Source: Desulforamulus hydrothermalis Lam5 = DSM 18033 (lineage in GTDB: Bacteria; Bacillota; Desulfotomaculia; Desulfotomaculales; Desulfotomaculaceae). Taken from it: 64,000 bases of DNA. Below are positions 26,947 through 35,364 of this stretch, piece after piece (position 1 is the first letter of the stretch; each line of letters begins with the position of its first letter). A program made the translations under genes and the position numbers. Under the pieces are notes generated by a model. That model was not told the DNA's origin. It saw only the letters and a list, made by a program, of their open reading frames with translations, and searched no databases. The stretch covers positions 266 through 64,265 of the forward strand of contig NZ_CAOS01000011.1 of the NCBI RefSeq assembly GCF_000315365.1, written 5' to 3'.

Positions 26947-28122
26947 CTACCATACCTGCAACACCAAGCACTTTAAATAATGGCTTTCCGGATAGGCCAG
27001 CAGCATGGGATGATCTTTAGCCTGGCGGCGCAATTCTACTAATCTTAATTGACGGCCGGCATCCCGGGCGGCCTCCTGAATTACTTGCAGGAATAAGTCC
27101 TCTTTCATATGATAAGAACAGGAACAGGTAATTAAGTAACCTCCCGGTGGCAGCAGTTTCATGCCCCGGAGGTTAATTTCTTTATAGCCGCGAACGGCCC
27201 CCGCCACTGCCTGGCTTGATTTGGTAAAAGCCGGCGGGTCGAGAATCACCACATCAAACTTATCACCGGCCTTTTCCATAGCCCTTAATTCGTCAAAACT
27301 ATTGCCTTCCTTAAAAGAACATAAATCACCGTATCCGTTTAATTGTGCATTGGCACGGGCCACCTCCAAAGCCGGGGCGGCTATATCCAAACCCAGCACT
27401 TGACGGGCACCGTACTTGGCGGCATACATGGCAAAGGTACCGGTATGACAGAAGCAATCAAGCACCCGACCCCCTTTAACCAGTCCCTGCAAGGCCATGC
27501 GATTTTCCCGCTGGTCCAAAAAATAACCCGTTTTTTGCCCCCCGGCCAGGTCTACCACAAACTTAATGCCGTTTTCTTTAATTACCACCTTAGGATCAAA
27601 GGGCTGTCCCACAAACCCTGTAATTAACGGTAATCCTTCCAGTTTACGAACCGCCACATCATTTCTTTCATAGATGCCCGCCGGCTGCATGACTTCCTGC
27701 AGTACTTTAAAAATAGTTGCTTTATGGACGTCGATACCCAAAGCCAGGGTTTGTACTACCAGGTAATCAGCAAACTTATCAACAATTAAAGCAGGCAGAA
27801 AATCCGCCTCACCAAAAATTACCCGGCAAGCGTTAGTATCACGCACCACTTGCTGACGATATTGCCAGGCAGCCTGAATCCTGCGGCGAAAAAAATCTTC
27901 ATCAATCTCTTCCGCCGGTTGTCTGGTCATTATACGAATGGTTATCTGGGAGGCCGGGTTAATATAGCCCCGACCCAAAAATCTGTCACGGCAATCATAA
28001 ACATCCACAATATCTCCCGGTGCGTACGGCCCTTTTATTTCCTTAATTTCACCCCGGTAAACCCAGGGATGCCCGTTGATAATGCGTTTTTGTTTGCCCT
28101 GGTGCAAAATCGCTTTTGCCAT
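26947..28122 (-). CDS. Class I SAM-dependent rRNA methyltransferase (RlmI-like)
   Basis: A 391-residue protein with an N-terminal PUA domain (about 1-75, HQGKQKRIINGHPWVYRGEI) and a C-terminal Rossmann methyltransferase: motif I VLDCFCHTGTFAMYAA (about 224-239) and the catalytic-type motif VVILDPPAFTKS (about 295-306). This is the RlmI family that makes 5-methylcytosine in 23S rRNA; the local target is not known. It ends just before the convergent AlbA_2 gene. The MITE-like copy C lies upstream. Confidence 0.88.
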   Translation of the reverse strand: MAKAILHQGKQKRIINGHPWVYRGEIKEIKGPYAPGDIVDVYDCRDRFLGRGYINPASQITIRIMTRQPAEEIDEDFFRRRIQAAWQYRQQVVRDTNACRVIFGEADFLPALIVDKFADYLVVQTLALGIDVHKATIFKVLQEVMQPAGIYERNDVAVRKLEGLPLITGFVGQPFDPKVVIKENGIKFVVDLAGGQKTGYFLDQRENRMALQGLVKGGRVLDCFCHTGTFAMYAAKYGARQVLGLDIAAPALEVARANAQLNGYGDLCSFKEGNSFDELRAMEKAGDKFDVVILDPPAFTKSSQAVAGAVRGYKEINLRGMKLLPPGGYLITCSCSYHMKEDLFLQVIQEAARDAGRQLRLVELRRQAKDHPMLLAYPESHYLKCLVLQVW

Positions 28123-28191
28123 TAAAATACCTCCAAAATATATAAGTTATTTTTATTATCACCGATATAAAGTTCTCTAACAAAAAACAAA

Positions 28192-28375
28192 AAGTGAGAA
28201 CAGCTATTTCTCACTTCAGAGTGTCGACAAACATCATCGGTGGTTTATGATCCCCTCGCTCATCAAGTGCTGTGACCGGTACTTCGGCAAGTTGACCACA
28301 GGGGATCATAAAACCACCTACTTTGTTTTACAACCTTTGCCTGCAGTCTGAAGTGAGAATAGTTATTTCTCACTT
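28192..28375 (+). mobile_element. MITE-like element, copy C (internally deleted)
   Basis: A 134-base core (28217-28350) from CAGAGTGTCGACAAACATCA to CTGCAGTCTG. Compared with copies A and B it lacks about 130 internal bases between GATCCCC and TCGCTCATCAAG. It is flanked by 25-base direct repeats, 28192-28216 and 28351-28375, that match at 23 of 25 positions and each form the hairpin GTGAGAA...TTCTCAC. The two differences are C-to-T in the loop. It lies after the mtaD stop on the minus strand. Confidence 0.8.
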
Positions 28376-28441
28376 CAGACTGCAGGCAAATGAGCCGGCG
28401 GTTCAGAATGCCGGCAAATTCTTGTTGCAAACCTCAGCAGT
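28376..28441. repeat. Inverted element end next to copy C
   Basis: CAGACTGCAGGCAAA (28376-28390) is the exact reverse complement of the right end of copy C (28336-28350). With the 25-base hairpin between them this gives a palindrome of 55 bases. The sequence then continues with a degenerate GGCGGTTCAGAAT, like the element's inner end. It may be a second, decayed element in reverse orientation, stopping at the mtaD stop codon. Confidence 0.5.
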
Positions 28442-29743
28442 TTACTGACCGGCCAACCTGGCAGCCCGTTCCCGTACTTCATACATTACCCGCTCTTCGT
28501 CAATGGTTAAAACAACCCGATCCAACATCACCACTTTGCCGTCAATAATCACCGTACGAACATCCGAAGCACCGGCTGCATAGGCAATATTAGCTACCAG
28601 GTGATGACGGGGACACATATGGGGTTGGGTGGCATCAAGCAAAATTATATCTGCCCGCATCCCTTCTTTGATTAAACCGACCCGATCCCCCAGACCCATG
28701 CAGAGAGCCCCGTCAATGGTGGCCATTTGCAAAGCACGGTAAGCCGGCAGAACTTCCGGGTTCATGGTGCTGACCTTTTGCAGATAAGAGCCGGTTCTCA
28801 GTTCTTCCAGCATGTCCAGGTTATTATTGCTGGCTGTGCCATCCGTACCGATACCAACTGTGGCGCCCAGCTCCAGCAGCCTGGCCACCGGAGCAATACC
28901 ACTGGCCAACTTCATATTGCTCTGGGGATTGTAAGCAATACCCATGGCTTTTTGAGCCAGAATTTCCATATCCTGCTCATCCAGATGTACACAATGGGCA
29001 GCCAGTACAGGAAATTTAAATAATCCTAAACTATCCAGATGCTGTACCGGTGTTTTGCCGTACCGTTTTTTAATTTCCTCCACTTCCGCCAGTGTTTCCG
29101 ATACATGAATGTTAATCCCCAGTTTAAGCTTTGCAGCCAAATTCATTACCTTATCCAAATAATCCGGCGGACAGGTATAGGGAGCATGGGGACCCAGCAT
29201 CACTGTAATACGACCGTCCGCTTTGCCGTGCCAGTTTCTGGCCAGTTCTTCGGCATCAGCCAGAGCCTTGTCTGCGGTAGGCAGCACACCGATCATCCCC
29301 CGGGACAGCATGGCCCGCATGCCGCTGTTTTCTACTGCCCTGGCCACCTCGTGCATGTGGTCATACATATCGCCAAAACAAGTGGTGCCTGATTTAATCA
29401 TCTCTAAACAAGCCAGCATACTGCCCCAGTAAATATCTTCACCAGTCATTTTAGCCTCAAAAGGCCATATTTTTTCCGACAACCATTTCATCAGGGGCAG
29501 GTCGTCAGCATAACCTCGGAGCAAGGTCATGGCCGCATGGGTATGACAGTTAATAAAGCCCGGCATGGCTACTTGTCCGTCAGCCTCAATGACCTCGTCC
29601 ATATCAAAGGACCCGGATGCCGAACCCGGAAGACCCACATGGGTAATCCAGCCGTCTTCAATAAGAATTTCGCCCGCATTGATGATGGCCTCCGGGCCTT
29701 CCATAGTTAAAATTGTCGCCCCGCGGATTAATAACTTATTCAA
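28442..29743 (-). CDS. mtaD: 5-methylthioadenosine/S-adenosylhomocysteine deaminase
   Basis: A 433-residue amidohydrolase that deaminates methylthioadenosine and adenosylhomocysteine to their inosine forms. Metal residues are seen in INCHTHAAMTLLRG (His about 66 and 68), 'INIHVSETLAEV' and 'AHCVHLDEQD', and the Asp in 'GIGTDGTASNNNLDM'. Length and sequence fit the MtaD/TrzA group. It is the last gene of the mtnP-mtnA-ahcY-aldolase-mtaD cluster, which supports the assignment over guanine or chlorohydrolase-like roles. Confidence 0.9.
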   Translation of the reverse strand: MNKLLIRGATILTMEGPEAIINAGEILIEDGWITHVGLPGSASGSFDMDEVIEADGQVAMPGFINCHTHAAMTLLRGYADDLPLMKWLSEKIWPFEAKMTGEDIYWGSMLACLEMIKSGTTCFGDMYDHMHEVARAVENSGMRAMLSRGMIGVLPTADKALADAEELARNWHGKADGRITVMLGPHAPYTCPPDYLDKVMNLAAKLKLGINIHVSETLAEVEEIKKRYGKTPVQHLDSLGLFKFPVLAAHCVHLDEQDMEILAQKAMGIAYNPQSNMKLASGIAPVARLLELGATVGIGTDGTASNNNLDMLEELRTGSYLQKVSTMNPEVLPAYRALQMATIDGALCMGLGDRVGLIKEGMRADIILLDATQPHMCPRHHLVANIAYAAGASDVRTVIIDGKVVMLDRVVLTIDEERVMYEVRERAARLAGQ

Positions 29744-29781
29744 AATTCATCTCTCCTACACTCCCCCTGCCAGGGTTATCT

Positions 29782-30441
29782 CTATTTTGCAGGTTGTCCG
29801 TAGGCACTACGGTATAACCTGCTCAACATTAACACGTCCTGCTCCGGTAACACCGCCGGTTGCCCGATTGTACAGGCCCAAGCATAAATTTTAGCACATT
29901 TTTCAACTACCTGGCAAACCGTAAAGGCTTCTTCCACGCTGCGGCCTACCCCAACCAGTCCGTGATTTGCCATCAGTACAGCAGATCGCTGGGCCAGGGC
30001 TTCCACCACCTGCCTGGCCAGTTCAGGCGTACCCGGCAGGGCATACCGGGCAACTTCCACCGCTCCGCCCACCAACATAGCGGCATCTTCCACCACCGGT
30101 GGGATAGGCTGCCGAACCACTGCAAAGGCGGTTGCCACTTCGCTGTGCGTATGCACAATACCCCCTACGTCCGGCCTGGCTTGATAAATGGCCAGGTGCA
30201 GCGGTGCCTCACTGGAAGGTCGCCGCTGCCCTTCAACCGGCCGCCCTTGCAAATCCAGCACCACCATATCTGTCGCCTGCAGGCAGGTGTAGTCCATACC
30301 GCTGGGCGTTATCACCACCAAACCGGCTTCCCGCACCAGAGCTGAAATATTACCCCAGGTTCCCGCTACCAATCCTGCCTGCAGCATTTTTTTCCCCAGT
30401 TCGATTATCTTTTGTTTGGCTGCTTCAATAGCTTGTTGCAT
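29782..30441 (-). CDS. Class II aldolase family protein (probable 5-methylthioribulose-1-phosphate aldolase)
   Basis: A 219-residue zinc aldolase of the fuculose-phosphate aldolase/adducin family. Visible: 'SSEAPLHLAIYQARPDVGGIVHTHSEVAT' with the catalytic Glu and His ligands, and NHGLVGVGRSVEEAF with the third His. Between mtnA/ahcY and mtaD, the likely substrate is 5-methylthioribulose 1-phosphate (or the 5-deoxy form), split to dihydroxyacetone phosphate and an aldehyde, as in the DHAP shunt. That is inference from context. The frame opens at 30477 inside ahcY, but GAGGAG before ATG 30441 sets the start. Confidence 0.85.
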   Translation of the reverse strand: MQQAIEAAKQKIIELGKKMLQAGLVAGTWGNISALVREAGLVVITPSGMDYTCLQATDMVVLDLQGRPVEGQRRPSSEAPLHLAIYQARPDVGGIVHTHSEVATAFAVVRQPIPPVVEDAAMLVGGAVEVARYALPGTPELARQVVEALAQRSAVLMANHGLVGVGRSVEEAFTVCQVVEKCAKIYAWACTIGQPAVLPEQDVLMLSRLYRSAYGQPAK

Positions 30442-30454
30442 CTGAAACTCCTCA

Positions 30455-31711
30455 TCAGGTGGCATGATTCCACTCATTGATATATGCTGCCTGCTCAGGC
30501 GTCAGTCGGTCGATATGAACTCCCAGCGATTGCAGCTTCAAGTTGGCTACACGATCATCAATTTCTTTGGGAACTACATATACCTTATTGAGCAAACCGC
30601 CGGCGTTATCCAACAGGTAGCGGGCGCTTAAAGCCTGCAACGCAAAGGACATGTCCATAATTTCCGCCGGGTGGCCGTCCCCGGCAGCCAGATTTACCAG
30701 GCGTCCTTCGGCCAGTAAATAAATCTTTCGCCCGTCGCTCAGGCTAAACTCTTCAATATCCTTGCGCACCTTGCGCCGGCCGGCAGACATGGCAGCTAAG
30801 TCAGGAATATTAATTTCTACGTCAAAATGACCGGCATTGCACAGAATGGCACCGTCTTTCATTACCTGATAGTGCCGGGCGGTAAAGACATCTTTACATC
30901 CGGTGGCAGTTATGAAAACATCCCCCAGTTTAGCAGCTTCCAAACTGTGCATCGGATGGCAGCCGTCCATATAAGCTTCGATAGCCTTAACCGGGTCAAC
31001 CTCTGTTACAATAACCTTCGCTCCTAAACCCTTGGCCCGCATGGCAATACCTTTGCCGCACCAACCGTAACCCGCCACCACCACTGTTTTGCCGGCTGTG
31101 ATTAAATTGGTGGTGCGCATAATGCCGGACCACACTGACTCCCCGGTACCATAGCGGTTATCAAACAAATACTTGCAATAGGCATCATTAACTGCAATCA
31201 TGGGAAACTTGAGGGCGCCTTGTTTTTCCAGCGAACGCAAACGCAAAACCCCGGTGGTGGTTTCTTCGCAGCCGCCCAGAACTTTGGCTGCTACCTCCGT
31301 TCTTTCGGTATGCAGCAATTGTACAACATCACCGCCGTCATCAATGACAATGTCCGGTTGATCGTCGATTAAATGCAGCAGGTGTTCCTTATATTCCTGA
31401 GCGGTGGCGTTATACCAGGAATATACATTTATTCCCGCATCAGCCAGGGCAGCGGCCACATCATCCTGGGTAGACAAAGGATTGGAACCGGCAATGGAAA
31501 CCTCAGCCCCGCCGGCCTTCAGCACCTCAGCCAAATAAGCCGTTTTGGCCTCCAGGTGAATACATACCGCCACCCGATAACCCTTAAAGGGCTGCTCCTT
31601 GATAAACTGCTCCCGGATCACGTTTAAAACCGGCATGTGTTGGCTTACCCAATCTATTTTTAAGCGGCCGGCAGGAGCCAGTTTAATATCTCTGACAAGA
31701 TAATTCGGCAT
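30455..31711 (-). CDS. ahcY: Adenosylhomocysteinase
   Basis: A 418-residue SAH hydrolase, which splits adenosylhomocysteine into adenosine and homocysteine using bound NAD. The NAD fold is seen as VVVAGYGWCGKGIAMRAKGLGA (about 212-233 region), and active-site segments are 'DDGGDVVQLLH' and 'NAGHFDVEI'. It lacks the approximately 40-residue insertion of plant and some bacterial enzymes. It follows mtnA by 11 bases. With mtaD in the same operon the cell has two routes for SAH. Confidence 0.95.
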   Translation of the reverse strand: MPNYLVRDIKLAPAGRLKIDWVSQHMPVLNVIREQFIKEQPFKGYRVAVCIHLEAKTAYLAEVLKAGGAEVSIAGSNPLSTQDDVAAALADAGINVYSWYNATAQEYKEHLLHLIDDQPDIVIDDGGDVVQLLHTERTEVAAKVLGGCEETTTGVLRLRSLEKQGALKFPMIAVNDAYCKYLFDNRYGTGESVWSGIMRTTNLITAGKTVVVAGYGWCGKGIAMRAKGLGAKVIVTEVDPVKAIEAYMDGCHPMHSLEAAKLGDVFITATGCKDVFTARHYQVMKDGAILCNAGHFDVEINIPDLAAMSAGRRKVRKDIEEFSLSDGRKIYLLAEGRLVNLAAGDGHPAEIMDMSFALQALSARYLLDNAGGLLNKVYVVPKEIDDRVANLKLQSLGVHIDRLTPEQAAYINEWNHAT

Positions 31712-31722
31712 CTTTTACCTCC

Positions 31723-32763
<1,041 letters not shown>

Positions 32764-32771
32764 AGAGAGAT

Positions 32772-33563
32772 TCACTCCTTGTTCAGCTTCTCCAGGGCAT
32801 CCTGGCACAGGCAGTCTCTTTCCGGATCAATTAAACTGATGGCCAGCATCGCCAGTTTTCTTAAATTCTCTGCATTGGCCGCCATTACTTCCAATACTTC
32901 CTGATGGGTTAATTTGGTTGGCGAAATACCCGCGGCATAGTTTGTCACCATGGAGATGTTGGCATAACACATCTCTTTTTCCCGGGCTAAAACAACCTCC
33001 GGTACGCTGGTCATACCCACCAGGTCGCCGCCCAACAGTTTGTACATTTTTATTTCTGCCGGAGTTTCAAAGCGTGGCCCTTCGGTGGTGACATAGGTGC
33101 CATACCGGTGATAAGTTAAGCCTAATTGTTCAGCGGCTCTTGCCAAAACCCGCCGCAATTCCGGGCAATAGGGGTCGGTCATGTCAATGTGAACGACGCC
33201 CTGGGCGCCACCCTCAAAGAAGGTATGCTGACGAACCTTGGTGAAGTCCAAAAATTGATCAGCAAAAACAAAATGACCGGGCGCCATGTTCATGTTTAAT
33301 GAACCCACTGCAGCGGTGGCAAAAATACTTTTAACCCCCAGTTCTTTAAGGGCAGCAATATTGGCCCGGTAATTTACCAGGTGGGGCGGTACCGAATGAC
33401 CGGCGCCGTGACGGTTTAAAAAGGCCACAGATTTTCCTTGATAATCGCCGATTTTTAAACTTACTTCCCCGTACGGGGTAGTTACTTTCTCATCCCGGAT
33501 ATTGGTTAATATACTAGGGTCGTAAACACCGGTCCCTCCGATAATGGCAATACGTACAGACAT
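32772..33563 (-). CDS. mtnP: S-methyl-5'-thioadenosine phosphorylase
   Basis: A 263-residue purine-nucleoside phosphorylase of the MTAP family. It cleaves methylthioadenosine with phosphate to adenine and methylthioribose 1-phosphate. Signatures: IIGGTGVYDP at the N-terminus, 'NRHGAGHSVPPHLVNYRANI' (about 49-68), 'TEGPRFETPAEI' (about 154) and 'DLVGMTSVPEVVLAREKEMCYA'. First gene of the five-gene salvage operon, read away from MITE-like copy B. Confidence 0.95.
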   Translation of the reverse strand: MSVRIAIIGGTGVYDPSILTNIRDEKVTTPYGEVSLKIGDYQGKSVAFLNRHGAGHSVPPHLVNYRANIAALKELGVKSIFATAAVGSLNMNMAPGHFVFADQFLDFTKVRQHTFFEGGAQGVVHIDMTDPYCPELRRVLARAAEQLGLTYHRYGTYVTTEGPRFETPAEIKMYKLLGGDLVGMTSVPEVVLAREKEMCYANISMVTNYAAGISPTKLTHQEVLEVMAANAENLRKLAMLAISLIDPERDCLCQDALEKLNKE

Positions 33564-33674
33564 ACGGATTCTCCTTTATCCACAATTTTCTTAAGTTAGC
33601 ATTGGTTATACAAACTTGAAATATTCTCCTTAACGGGTTTGTTTTCCTCCAATAACAATAATTTTTACACATAA

Positions 33675-33987
33675 AAACACCCCCGTTAAGGGGTGTTTCA
33701 GAGTGTCGACGAACAGTATCGGCGGTTTATGATCCCCTTTGGCTCCGGTCTACGCACCGACAGCACTATGATTCGCTACGGTCGCCCTTGGGGTCGCCTC
33801 AAACGGCCCCTCCTGGCCCGGTTCGGCTGGCGCCCACATCCTGTGGGCGCCCCCCCAATGGCTCCTTTCGCTCATCAAGTGCTGTTACCGGTGCTTCGAC
33901 AAATCGCCGACAGGGGATCACAAAACCGCCTCATTTTGTTTTGCAACCTTTGTCTACAGTCTGAAACACCCCCGTTAAGGGGTGTTT
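33675..33987 (+). mobile_element. MITE-like terminator-associated element, copy B (full length)
   Basis: The core (33699-33963, 265 bases) begins CAGAGTGTCGACGAACAGTA and ends TGTCTACAGTCTG. It is flanked by two identical 24-base direct repeats (33675-33698 and 33964-33987), each a hairpin with the arms AAACACCCC and GGGGTGTTT. The core contains GGCGCCCAC-ATCCT-GTGGGCGCC and the long inverted ends GGCGGTTTATGATCCCC / GGGGATCACAAAACCGCC. Further inside, GCACCGACAGCAC at left answers GTGCTGTTACCGGTGC at right. No coding potential is evident. It lies four bases after the DUF1540 gene stop (minus strand). Confidence 0.85.
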
Positions 33988-33991
33988 GCCG

Positions 33992-34192
33992 TTAGCCGTT
34001 AGCCGGTTTAAAGGTTTGGCAACAGGTATCATCAATACTGTTGGCCGGAGTTGCCGCCAGGTTTTGCAGGCTGGCATTGGGGCTGATGCCGCCGCCCTGA
34101 GCGTCGTTTTGGACGATAATTTGTTTGGCGGTGCAAAGGTTATTTTGGGTCCAATACTTGCAGTTATTGACGGTGCACGCTACTTCAGGCAT
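33992..34192 (-). CDS. DUF1540 domain protein
   Basis: A 66-residue Cys-containing protein with the DUF1540 pattern: VACTVNNCKYWTQNNLCTAK near the N-terminus and a later DDTCCQTF. Such small proteins are frequent in spore-forming firmicutes and may bind metal; their role is unknown. The frame is open to 34300, but GGAGGTGGAAT points to ATG 34192. The stop lies in a tandem GTTAGCC repeat four bases from the MITE-like copy B. Confidence 0.85.
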   Translation of the reverse strand: MPEVACTVNNCKYWTQNNLCTAKQIIVQNDAQGGGISPNASLQNLAATPANSIDDTCCQTFKPANG

Positions 34193-34338
34193 AAATATTC
34201 CACCTCCTGATGTTTTATCGTGGTTAGCTTTTGTCTGTTTAATCTGTTTTATGCAAAACCAGAAAAATTCAAGGAGTGGAATCATATGCAAACTGCCCAC
34301 AAGTCTTGCCGCTGTTGATCATCCGTTTTCAGGCTTTT

Positions 34339-35268
34339 TTACTCATCATCTTTTTTCTTGCCGTACAGGGCATCAATAAAATCTTTAGGGTTAAAGGGCC
34401 TTAAATCATCCATTCTTTCGCCAATGCCGATCAACTTCACCGGAATTGCCATTTCAGTAACAATGGCGGTAACTACGCCGCCCTTGGCGGTGCCGTCCAG
34501 TTTTGTTAAGGCAATACCCGTCACATTAACCGCTTCACTGAATATTTTGGCCTGGTTAAGGGCATTTTGGCCGGTGGTGGCATCCAGTACCAGCAGCACT
34601 TCATGAGGAGCGCCGGGCATTTCCCGGGCAATAATTCTATGCACTTTCCTTAATTCGTCCATTAAATTGCTTTTGTTGTGCAAACGGCCTGCTGTATCAA
34701 TCAGCAGGACATCCACATTGCGGGAGCGTGCTGCATGAACGGCATCGTAAGCCACCGCCCCCGGGTCAGAACCCTCCTGATGTTTAATAATATCCACACC
34801 TACCCGCTGGGCCCAAATTTCCAGCTGGTCAATGGCAGCCGCCCGGAAGGTGTCACCGGCTGCCAGCAAAACCTTCTTACCCTGTTCTTTATACTGGTAA
34901 GCCATCTTGCCAATGGTGGTGGTTTTACCCACCCCGTTAACACCTACTACCATAATTACCGTGGGGCCCTCGGCATTTTCTTGAATGGGGGTGACCTTTT
35001 CTCCCATTAAATAGGCTAACTCTTCATAAAAAATATCCTTCAGGCGGGATGCCTCTTGCACATTACGGGCCTTGACCCCCTTGCGCACCCGTTCCACCAG
35101 TTTCATAGCCGTGTTTACACCCACATCCGCCTGGATTAATACTTCTTCTAATTCCTCGTATAGTTCCTCATCGATGCCCTTGCGTCCGGTAACCACCTGG
35201 TCAATTTTTTCAATAAAAGTTTGGCGGGTTTTGGTTAAACTTTCTTTTAAACGGCTGAAAAAGCCCAC
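34339..35268 (-). CDS. ftsY: Signal recognition particle receptor FtsY
   Basis: A 309-residue SRP GTPase that docks the Ffh-ribosome complex at the membrane. It has no long acidic A domain; the NG domain begins almost at once with a short amphipathic N-terminus ([15 protein letters not shown]). P loop [10 protein letters not shown] (109-118), '[12 protein letters not shown]', '[16 protein letters not shown]' and '[10 protein letters not shown]' are intact. It follows smc by 96 bases on the same strand. Confidence 0.96.
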   Translation of the reverse strand: MGFFSRLKESLTKTRQTFIEKIDQVVTGRKGIDEELYEELEEVLIQADVGVNTAMKLVERVRKGVKARNVQEASRLKDIFYEELAYLMGEKVTPIQENAEGPTVIMVVGVNGVGKTTTIGKMAYQYKEQGKKVLLAAGDTFRAAAIDQLEIWAQRVGVDIIKHQEGSDPGAVAYDAVHAARSRNVDVLLIDTAGRLHNKSNLMDELRKVHRIIAREMPGAPHEVLLVLDATTGQNALNQAKIFSEAVNVTGIALTKLDGTAKGGVVTAIVTEMAIPVKLIGIGERMDDLRPFNPKDFIDALYGKKKDDE

Positions 35269-35364
35269 TTGACAATACCTCCAGTACAGTGCTTATTTTG
35301 CCGGATCTTGTCCTTACTATAATGCCAAATAAAAGGCCCTGTCAATCAGGCAGTACGGGTTTGG

